From NCBI GenBank assembly GCA_964643885.1, contig CAZXUI010000001.1:62001-126000 (forward strand): 64,000 nt of DNA, in the 5' to 3' direction. Source of the DNA: CAADGL01 sp964643885. Lineage in GTDB: Bacteria; Planctomycetota; Phycisphaerae; UBA1845; Fen-1342. This document shows, one piece after another, positions 57,799 through 64,000 of the stretch (its first letter is position 1; each line of letters opens with the position of its first letter). The notes under the pieces are model-generated. The model saw only the letters and a list, made by a program, of their open reading frames with translations, made no database searches and was not told where the DNA came from. The position numbers and the translations under genes are program-made.

Positions 57799-59048
57799 CA
57801 CAGCGCCCCTGGCTTCGATGGCTGCTCGGGCTCTTTCGCTACGGCTTGTGCGCCGTCGCCATCGTCTATCTGTACTTCAACGTCACCTGGTACGACCGCA
57901 TCGCCCTGACGGACGGCACCCGGCCGGTCCTTCAGCGCGAGCTGGCGGGCGGCTACGAGATCCGCCGCGACGACGGCCGTGTTGAGGTCGTCCCGCCGGA
58001 CGCCGTGCGGCGCGTCGGCGAGGATCACCTGCCCGACATCGAGTACGGGATCGTCAGCGTCACGCGTACGATGCGCCTGGGCTACGCCGCGCTCGCCCTG
58101 CTCCTGTTCGTTCCCGTACCGCTTCTCTCGGCGCAGCGCCTGGTCTGGATGCTGGCGATCCAGGAAGTGCGGCTCACCTGGTGGCAGGCGGTCAAGCTCA
58201 CGCTGGCCGGAAACTTCTTCAACTTCGCCCTGCCGGGCACGACCGGCGGCGATCTGGTCAAGGCCTGGTACGTCTCGCTCTATACGCACCAGAAGACCGA
58301 GGCGATCACGACCGTCTTTCTGGATCGCATGATCGGCCTGCTCGGCCTCGTTTCGCTCGCCTCGGTGATGTTCCTGATCTCCGCCCGCACGCTCGAATGG
58401 GACGCGCACGTCTTCCGCTCCATCGCTGGCGGCTTGGCGGTCATCTGGTGCGGACTGGCCGTCGCCGCGTCGATCGTCTTCAGCAGCCGTCTGCGCGGCC
58501 GCTTCGGCCTGCGCGACTTTCTGCTGCGGCTGCCGGCCGGCGAACACCTGCTGCGGATCGGCCGGGCCACGGTCGCACTCCGCCGGCACGTGCCGTTGCT
58601 GGCGCTGTGCCTTCTGCTCACATTGACGCTCCAGGTGCTGGTCGTTTTCAGCGCGTTCGTGATGTCCAAGTCACTGGCGATGGGCGGCGGGATCGCGCTC
58701 TATTTCGTCTGCGTGCCCATCGGATTCATGATCGCCGCGATTCCGATCGCCCCGCCGCAGGGCTTCGGCGTGATGGAGTTCATTTACGTCGAGTTCTTCA
58801 CCCGCGGCGGGCTCAACGCCGCTTCTCAAGCCTTCGCGCTTGCCCTCGCGGTGCGGCTCATCCAGCTCTTCTGGGCGCTGCCGGGCGTGCTCGTCCCGCT
58901 GCTGGGCGCGCACCTGCCGCGCCGCGACGAACTGGAAGAGTTCGAGCACCTGCCGGCCGAGGCGACGGACGAGTCGGTCTCCTCCGCGTCCGGGATCGGC
59001 CCCGCGGAGTCATCCTCCTCGCCGCAGGCACAGGGAGCTGCGCAGTGA
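57795..59048 (+). CDS. LPG-synthase/AglD-type transmembrane protein
   Basis: A 417-residue membrane protein of the lysylphosphatidylglycerol-synthase transmembrane family (also called UPF0104/AglD): about eight membrane segments, the conserved W-W-Q-A-V-K-L-T-L-A-G-N-F-F-N-F-A-L-P-G-T-T-G-G-D pattern (about 130-155), F-L-D-R-M-I-G-L-L-G-L and P-P-Q-G-F-G-V-M-E. An extra loop of about 60 residues follows the first span, and a Ser/Glu-rich tail ends the protein. These proteins move or modify lipid-linked products; beside a GT-C-like protein, a role in making or flipping a polyprenyl-linked glycan is plausible. Confidence 0.8.
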   Translation: MTQRPWLRWLLGLFRYGLCAVAIVYLYFNVTWYDRIALTDGTRPVLQRELAGGYEIRRDDGRVEVVPPDAVRRVGEDHLPDIEYGIVSVTRTMRLGYAALALLLFVPVPLLSAQRLVWMLAIQEVRLTWWQAVKLTLAGNFFNFALPGTTGGDLVKAWYVSLYTHQKTEAITTVFLDRMIGLLGLVSLASVMFLISARTLEWDAHVFRSIAGGLAVIWCGLAVAASIVFSSRLRGRFGLRDFLLRLPAGEHLLRIGRATVALRRHVPLLALCLLLTLTLQVLVVFSAFVMSKSLAMGGGIALYFVCVPIGFMIAAIPIAPPQGFGVMEFIYVEFFTRGGLNAASQAFALALAVRLIQLFWALPGVLVPLLGAHLPRRDELEEFEHLPAEATDESVSSASGIGPAESSSSPQAQGAAQ

Positions 59049-60247
59049 ACGACGGCCGGCTGCCCGCCCTCCGAACGATCGATGTGCTCCCGTTCCGCAA
59101 CGAGGAAAACGAGGTTTTCGTGGCACTGCGCGACAATTCCCGCATCTGCGACAGCCCGCTCGCGCTTTCGCTGGCGGGGTATTTCGTGGCCGCGCATCTC
59201 GACGGCCGGCGGACCGCGGACGACATCGCCGAGCTGTTCGAGGCCGAATTCGGCGAGCCGCTGCCGGCCGAGCAGTTCCAGCACCTGCTCACTTCCCTAG
59301 ATCAGGCGCTGCTGCTCGACAACGAGCGCTTCGCGGCCGCCTACACGCTGCGGGCCGAGGCGTACCGCGCCTCGGACGCCCGCGACAACCGCGAGGTCTG
59401 GGGGAACCCGGCCCGGATGCGCGACGAGCTCGAGCAATTGCTCGCCACCGGCGAGCCGGCGGACGCGGCCGGCTTGGCCGGGCTGATCGCGCCGCATCTG
59501 GACTACACCCGCGGCGCACCCTGCTATGCCGACGCCTACGCCACGCTGGCCCGCGCGCCGCGGGCCGATCGCTACGTCATCCTCGGCACGAATCACTTCG
59601 GCCGCGCTCGCTCCGTCGTCACGACCCGCAAGGACTTCCTCACGCCGCTCGGCCGGGTTCCGACCGACCGGGCGTTCCTCGAGTCGCTCGATCGCCGGCT
59701 CGGCTTCGATCTGGCGGCGCGTGAATTCGATCATCTGGCCGAGCACTCCGTCGAGCTTCAGGTGCACCTGCTTCAGGTCGCGCTCGAGGACCACGCCTTC
59801 CAGGTCGTGCCCGTGCTCTGTCCCGACCCGACCGGGCCCACGGGTCTGCGGCCGCTCGACGGCGCGGGGCCCGATCTGGGCGAGTTCGCGGACGCCCTGG
59901 CGGAGCTGATCGCAGCGGACCCGCGCTCGACCGTGTTGATCGCCGGGGCGGACCTGAGCCACGTCGGCCAGCGCTTCGGCGAGCCCGAGCCGACGGACCG
60001 CACGTTTCTCAAGGTGATCGCCGAGGAGGATCGCCGGCTGCTCTCGTTGCTCGAGCAGCGGCGCGAGGAGCAGTTCGTCGCCGACGTGCGCGAGACGCAA
60101 AACGCGACCCGCATCTGTAGCGTCGGCTGCATCTACGCGCTGCTGCGGGCGCTGCCGCAGCGTGCCTGCCGGATCCTGCGCTATCATCAGGCTGTCGACT
60201 TCGAGTCCGAGACGCACGTCACGTGCTGCGCGGCGCTGATCGAGTAG
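59045..60247 (+). CDS. MEMO1-family protein with N-terminal extension
   Basis: A 400-residue protein. The C-terminal part (about 145-400) is the MEMO/AmmeMemoRadiSam B domain: A-P-H-L-D-Y near 150, L-G-T-N-H-F-G near 180, H-S-V-E-L-Q-V-H-L-L-Q, G-A-D-L-S-H-V-G and the Cys in I-C-S-V-G-C-I-Y, which together supply the His/His/Cys metal site. The N-terminal 100 residues (L-P-F-R-N-E-E-N-E-V-F-V-A-L, D-D-I-A-E-L-F-E-A-E-F-G) form an extra domain that looks like a small winged helix or PqqD-like fold. The start overlaps the upstream gene (GTGA). Family role is redox/metal-linked and unsettled. Confidence 0.85.
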   Translation: MNDGRLPALRTIDVLPFRNEENEVFVALRDNSRICDSPLALSLAGYFVAAHLDGRRTADDIAELFEAEFGEPLPAEQFQHLLTSLDQALLLDNERFAAAYTLRAEAYRASDARDNREVWGNPARMRDELEQLLATGEPADAAGLAGLIAPHLDYTRGAPCYADAYATLARAPRADRYVILGTNHFGRARSVVTTRKDFLTPLGRVPTDRAFLESLDRRLGFDLAAREFDHLAEHSVELQVHLLQVALEDHAFQVVPVLCPDPTGPTGLRPLDGAGPDLGEFADALAELIAADPRSTVLIAGADLSHVGQRFGEPEPTDRTFLKVIAEEDRRLLSLLEQRREEQFVADVRETQNATRICSVGCIYALLRALPQRACRILRYHQAVDFESETHVTCCAALIE

Positions 60248-60253
60248 CTGGGG

Positions 60254-60300
60254 GGGCGTCCCGCCCGCAGTTGTTCGGGTGATACGGGCGTCTCGCCCGT
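60254..60300. repeat. Two REP-like hairpins
   Basis: GGGCG-TCC-CGCCC at 60254-60266 and ACGGGCG-TCT-CGCCCGT at 60284-60300, the same kind as the hairpin at 19121-19137. They follow the MEMO1 gene and face the convergent gene at 60576, so they may also end transcription. Confidence 0.55.
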
Positions 60301-60359
60301 ACGGCCGAATTCAGAACGCGCGTGATCGGGGCGCGCGGACGTTTCGCCTGCTGTCTGCT

Positions 60360-60529
60360 CCGAGCCGCGACCGTGAGGGAGCGGGCCCATTTGAGAGCGA
60401 TTCCCGCGTACACGCGCCGAAAGACGCACACCTGGAGGATTGAGCGGGTGTTTGTGATAGGTGGATGTCATCCGGCGCTGCGCGGGCAGCGCGCTGCCCC
60501 CAGCCCGCTCCCTCACGGTCGCGGCTCGG
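60360..60529. mobile_element. MITE-like repeat element, copy 2
   Basis: 170 bases with perfect 27-bp inverted repeats at 60360-60386 and 60503-60529, identical to those of copy 1 (7176-7346). The interior is only partly alike (shared GCGTACACGCGCCG, CACACCTG, GGTGnATGTCAnC and CCCCCAGCCCGCTCC). Direct repeats at the insertion site are not obvious. No coding capacity. It fills most of the 60248-60575 intergenic region between convergent genes. Confidence 0.8.
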
Positions 60530-60575
60530 ATCACTCACGCGCGCGGCTCGGTGCAAAACGTCTGCGCGGAGCGGT

Positions 60576-61775
60576 TCAGGTCGCGGCGAGGGCGCGGCGG
60601 GCGTACCGCACCGCCTGCTTGCACCAGTCGATCGCTTCACGCGGGCTCGTCGCCAGGTCGGTGTATTCGATGGAGGCCGCGCCGGCCGCCGCCAGCTCGT
60701 GGGTAGCGCGGACGAGCGCTGCCCCGTCGCCAAACGTCGGCCGCCAGGCCGGGACCAGCAGGGCCGCGCCCGCCCGGGCCGCGGCCAGCGCGCCGCCCCG
60801 AGACGCAGTGGCCGGGTTCTCCGGCCCGCCAGCCGAGGCATCAGGATCGGTGTCGGCCGGGTCGAGGCTCGCGCCGGCCGAACCACTGAGCAAGGCGATG
60901 GCCGGCCTCCAGCCCGGCGGTACGGCGGCCGCATCCGCGGCCCCCGCGAGCTGTGTTTCCCACGCCGGTGCCGCGTGCGTCTTGGTCAGCGCTTCGAGCC
61001 AGCGGCTGACGTCCTCAGCCCGGACACGCACGTAGGAATCGAGCACGGGGTCTTCGGCCGGCGCGCGGCTGGGGGTCGCGGGGCCGGCGCGGCCGAGCAG
61101 CTTCTGCAACCTGACCGTCACGCTTCGGGCGGCGAAATCCGGATCGATGCCCGCGGCGACGGCGATCTGCCGGCACGCGTCGCAGAAGCAGGTGTCGAGC
61201 AGTTGCCGGGCGCGGGTGTGCCAGCCGAGCGGCCGGGACGAAGCGCCCGTGGCCGTGTCGAGCGCCCAGTGCTGAAGGCGGATGGCGGCCGGCGAGAATC
61301 GGGCCAGGTCGTCGATCGTCGCGTGCAGCAGCTCGCGCAGGGCGGGCTGGCAGACGCACGGGCCGGCATCGGGCAGGGGCTCGCCGCCGGCCGAGCGCAT
61401 CACCAGGTGCTCGCCGCCGTCCATCAGTCGGCGGACGCCGCGGAGATCGATCGCGAAGCGAACGGCGAGTGTGTGCCGGGCGGCCGTCTCGAGGATCGGT
61501 TCGAGCAGGTTGCGGCGGCCGAACCAGTGGGCCGCCTTCGGACGGAGCGAGCCGCGGGCGTAGTGGGTCTGCTCGGGCGGATAGTGCCAGCCATCATCGA
61601 TGCGGACAGGGTGCGGCCGATCGTCGGCGTCGAAGAGGATGGAGTCGAGCGGGCCGCTGACGGCCGGGATGGTGAGGAACTGCACGCCGACCTCGCTGGC
61701 GGCGGCGCCAAGCAGGTCGCGTGCGGCGAGTTCGCCAGCCCAGAGCGGATAGGACATTCCGAATGCGGTCGCCAT
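60576..61775 (-). CDS. Hypothetical TIM-barrel-like protein (glycosyl-hydrolase-like)
   Basis: A 399-residue protein without a signal peptide. Several pieces recall uncharacterised glycoside-hydrolase-like TIM barrels of planctomycetes: P-A-V-S-G near 37, a short C-F-C-D-A-C-R-Q-I-A-V-A-A-G-I motif near 200 that often follows a barrel strand, and I-E-Y-T-D-L-A near the C-terminus. I cannot point to catalytic acids, and the family is not certain. The middle (about 255-345) is Ala/Pro-rich and low in complexity. It starts divergently from the phosphohexomutase gene, 109 bases apart. Confidence 0.6.
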   Translation of the reverse strand: MATAFGMSYPLWAGELAARDLLGAAASEVGVQFLTIPAVSGPLDSILFDADDRPHPVRIDDGWHYPPEQTHYARGSLRPKAAHWFGRRNLLEPILETAARHTLAVRFAIDLRGVRRLMDGGEHLVMRSAGGEPLPDAGPCVCQPALRELLHATIDDLARFSPAAIRLQHWALDTATGASSRPLGWHTRARQLLDTCFCDACRQIAVAAGIDPDFAARSVTVRLQKLLGRAGPATPSRAPAEDPVLDSYVRVRAEDVSRWLEALTKTHAAPAWETQLAGAADAAAVPPGWRPAIALLSGSAGASLDPADTDPDASAGGPENPATASRGGALAAARAGAALLVPAWRPTFGDGAALVRATHELAAAGAASIEYTDLATSPREAIDWCKQAVRYARRALAAT

Positions 61776-61884
61776 GAGTCCGTGTCCCGGTTTCGACGCC
61801 GGCCGCGAGAGTAGCCGACCCCGGCCGGTCCTGCTAGCATCCGCGCAGAAGGACCGCAAAGCCGAGGGATGGCAGGGACGATTC

Positions 61885-63474
61885 GTGGCGAAGGCCGATC
61901 GCGACTATTACCGCTACTGTCCGGGCGAAGAGCAACTGCGGATCTCCGACGCGGTCTGTCTGGGCCGGCGGCGGGCGAATTTCCACAAGTGTCCGGGGTG
62001 CCAGTTCAACGACGACGAGCGCGATAATCCGCCCTTTGAGGCGACGGTCGTAGGGCAGCGTCTGAGCCCCGCGGCCGGCAAGCCGGGTGAGCAGGCGATG
62101 ATCGAGAAGGTCTTCAAGGCGTACGACGTGCGGGCGACGGTGCCCGATCCGCTGAACGAGGACGTGGCGTGGCGGATCGGCAACGCGACGGCCCAGTTTC
62201 TGCGGAGCCTGCTGAGCGGCTACGACCGCAGCGATGCGGAGCTGAACCGGCTGGTGGTCGGCCGCGACATGCGGACGCACAGCCCGGCGCTGTCGCGGGC
62301 GTTCATCGAGGGGGCGGTCGCGACGGGCACGCCGGTGATCGACATCGGCATGGTCGATACGTCGCAGATCTACTTCGCGGCGAACCATCTCAAGTGCTGC
62401 GGGGCGGCGCAGACGACGGCCAGCCACAACCCGGAGAACTACAACGGCTTCAAGATATGCGGGCCGAAGGGCAAGCCGATCGGGCAGGACACGGGGCTGG
62501 CGGAGATTCAGCGGATCGCCAAGGCGATCGCGCGGCACAAGGTGCCGACGCTGGAGAGCGTCGTGCCGATGGACCTGTCGCAGCCCTATCGCGACTACCT
62601 GCTGAGGTACCTGCTCGAGCCGCGGCCGCTGCGCGTGGTGGTCGATGCGTCGAACGGGATGGCGGGTCGGTGGTTCCCGATTCTCTTTTCGGGCGTGCGC
62701 AACCTGCACGTGACGCGGCTGAACTTCGAGCACGAGGGGCGCTTCGTGCATCCGCCGAATCCGCTGGTGGCGGCGAACCTGGAGCAGCTTCGGCGGGCGG
62801 TGCGCGAAGAGAAGGCGGACCTGGGGGCGTGCTTCGACGGGGACGCGGACCGGTGCGTGTTCGTCGATGAGAACGCGGAGATCATCCGCGGCGACCTGGT
62901 CACGGCGCTTCTGGCGGCCGAGTATCTGAGCAACGAGCGGAACGGGACGGTCGTCTACGATCTGCGCAGCAGCCGGATCGTGCCGGAGACGATCCGCCGG
63001 CACGGCGGCACGCCGCGGCGGCAGCGGGTCGGGCACGTCTTTATGAAGAAAGCGATGGCCGAGTTCAACGCGGTGGTCGGCGGCGAGCTGAGCGGGCACT
63101 TCTATTTCCGCGACTACTGGTACTGCGATTCGGGCATGATGGCGTTCATCGCCGTGCTGAACGCGATGACGCGCAGCGGGCGGTCGCTGGGTGAGCTGAT
63201 CCGGCCGCTGGACGTGTACGCCTCCAGCGGTGAGCGGAACTTCGAGAACGAGGACAAGGAGGGGACGTTCAAGAAGCTGGCGGCGGCGTATGCCGACGCG
63301 AAGATCGACTATCTCGACGGGATCACGGTGGAATACGACGAATGGTGGTTCAACGTGCGGGCGTCGAACACCGAGCCGCTGCTGCGGCTGAACATGGAGG
63401 CCGCCAGCCAGGAGCTGCTGCGCGAGAAGCTGGCCCGGCTCGAGCCGCTGCTGGGCACGCCGGTGGAGCATTGA
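61885..63474 (+). CDS. Phosphomannomutase/phosphoglucomutase with Cys-rich N-terminus
   Basis: Alpha-D-phosphohexomutase that interconverts sugar 1- and 6-phosphates. 529 residues. The active-site phosphoserine lies in T-T-A-S-H-N-P-E-N-Y-N-G (about 178-189). The metal loop is D-G-D-A-D-R (about 317-322), the sugar loop G-G-E-L-S-G-H (about 395-401), and the phosphate loop R-A-S-N-T-E-P (about 490-496). About 70 residues precede the usual start (V-F-K-A-Y-D-V-R). They contain C at about 12 and 24 and a C-P-G-C near 37, suggesting a small zinc-binding domain. GTG at 61885 has AGGGA upstream; an ATG near 62098 would give the standard length without the extension. Its stop overlaps the next gene. 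Confidence 0.9.
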   Translation: MAKADRDYYRYCPGEEQLRISDAVCLGRRRANFHKCPGCQFNDDERDNPPFEATVVGQRLSPAAGKPGEQAMIEKVFKAYDVRATVPDPLNEDVAWRIGNATAQFLRSLLSGYDRSDAELNRLVVGRDMRTHSPALSRAFIEGAVATGTPVIDIGMVDTSQIYFAANHLKCCGAAQTTASHNPENYNGFKICGPKGKPIGQDTGLAEIQRIAKAIARHKVPTLESVVPMDLSQPYRDYLLRYLLEPRPLRVVVDASNGMAGRWFPILFSGVRNLHVTRLNFEHEGRFVHPPNPLVAANLEQLRRAVREEKADLGACFDGDADRCVFVDENAEIIRGDLVTALLAAEYLSNERNGTVVYDLRSSRIVPETIRRHGGTPRRQRVGHVFMKKAMAEFNAVVGGELSGHFYFRDYWYCDSGMMAFIAVLNAMTRSGRSLGELIRPLDVYASSGERNFENEDKEGTFKKLAAAYADAKIDYLDGITVEYDEWWFNVRASNTEPLLRLNMEAASQELLREKLARLEPLLGTPVEH

Positions 63475-64000
63475 TGGACCGGGCCGCGGGAGCGCAGATC
63501 GCGACGCAGTTCGTTCACGAGATGCTGCCGTGCGGGGCGGAGTTCGCCGCGGACGTGCTGCCGCAGCGCGACACGGTGGCGATGTGCTTCCGCGTGCTGA
63601 CGGGCGTGGCCGACGAGCCGGAGGAGCTGATCGGCATCGGGTCGATCGTCGAGCAGACGCTCTCGAAGGGAACGGCGAAGTATGACGGGCGGGGGCTGGC
63701 GGACGCGTTCGATGCGCTGGGGGCGCAGTGGGGCACGGCCAGCGGGCGGCAGTCGGCGCTGATTCGTGTGCTGTGTCTGCCGGAATTCGCCGAGGACGTG
63801 GTCGAGCTCGTGGCCGAGATGCTTTGCCGGCCGACCTTTCCGGACGAGGCCTGCGAGGTGGCGGTCCGGCTGGGGCTCGAGCAGCTCAAGCACCTGGAGG
63901 ACGAGCCCTCCGATCTGCTGCGGGTGATGATTCAGCGGCTCACGCTCGGGCCGGTCTATGGCCGCAACCCGCACGGCGAGCCGGAGACGCTGCCGCGCAT
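63474..64000 (+). CDS. M16-family peptidase-like protein, 5' part, zinc motif missing
   Basis: The first 175 residues of a gene that runs off the window. They follow the M16 (insulinase/processing peptidase) N-terminal pattern: P-Q-R-D-T-V-A-M-C-F-R-V-L-T-G-V-A-D-E-P-E, then G-I-G-S-I-V-E-Q-T-L-S-K-G-T, a helix D-A-F-D-A-L-G-A-Q-W-G-T, and L-C-R-P-T-F-P-D-E. At the place of the inverted zinc motif H-x-x-E-H the sequence has I-V-E-Q-T, so both His are absent. It is probably a non-catalytic M16 partner, whose active subunit often lies next door. The ATG overlaps the mutase stop (TGATG). Confidence 0.75.
   Translation, partial: MDRAAGAQIATQFVHEMLPCGAEFAADVLPQRDTVAMCFRVLTGVADEPEELIGIGSIVEQTLSKGTAKYDGRGLADAFDALGAQWGTASGRQSALIRVLCLPEFAEDVVELVAEMLCRPTFPDEACEVAVRLGLEQLKHLEDEPSDLLRVMIQRLTLGPVYGRNPHGEPETLPR

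Overview
The window is a very GC-rich (roughly 70%) chromosomal segment that looks like a planctomycete, probably of the Phycisphaerae side of the phylum. The pointers are an ECF sigma factor next to a Ser/Thr kinase with a TPR tail, a second kinase-TPR gene, secreted proteins with dockerin-like ends, and a secreted G-V-Y-G repeat family. It also has many 4-base start/stop overlaps and GTG starts. A run of exactly 100 N (9240-9339) marks a scaffold join, so the source is a draft or metagenome assembly, and linkage across that point is not proven.

Layout. 1-2.6 kb: an NfeD/NfeD/flotillin (FloA) membrane operon. 2.9-7.2 kb: valS with unusual insertions, then a 2-hydroxyacid dehydrogenase whose stop codon lies in a small repeat element. 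7.2-14.6 kb: a duplicated ABC permease, rsmD (clipped by the gap), a UvrB/C-motif protein, a lipoprotein, a YhaM-like OB/HD protein and ahcY. 14.9-19.1 kb: a 1400-residue coiled-coil membrane protein. 19.2-24.5 kb: a polyhydroxyalkanoate (PHA) island with repressor PhaR facing a phasin, thiolase, short PhaE-like partner, PhaC synthase and an SDR reductase. 24.5-29.4 kb (minus strand): a membrane ferredoxin-TPR fusion, a HIT protein, an esterase lipoprotein and a small secreted protein. 29.8-30.2 kb: a tRNA-Ile(CAU) gene interrupted by a 318-base group I intron. 30.5-36.3 kb: kinase-TPR and a secreted TPR protein. 36.4-43.1 kb (minus strand): four exported proteins, namely a metzincin, two fibre-like G-V-Y-G repeat paralogues and an M23 peptidase. 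43.3-46.5 kb: ECF sigma factor plus kinase. 46.7-53.4 kb: a complete histidine operon hisG-C-B-H-F-(A-I-E fusion)-D behind a leader peptide with six histidines and a terminator/antiterminator. 53.4-60.2 kb: a HAF-repeat dockerin protein, then folD, a GT-C-like membrane protein, an LPG-synthase-type membrane protein and a MEMO1-family protein, joined by 4-base overlaps. 60.2-64 kb: a second copy of the repeat element, a TIM-barrel-like protein, a phosphohexomutase with a Cys-rich N-terminus, and the start of an M16 peptidase-like gene lacking the zinc motif.

Most notable: (1) the tRNA-Ile(CAU) group I intron, for which every core helix can be written down, with a long insertion in its P1 loop; (2) a textbook his attenuator; (3) a HisA-HisI-HisE fusion; (4) a two-copy element with perfect 27-bp terminal inverted repeats, part of whose end sequence also appears as an in-frame tandem repeat inside valS; (5) a cluster of fibre-like secreted proteins alternating with peptidases.
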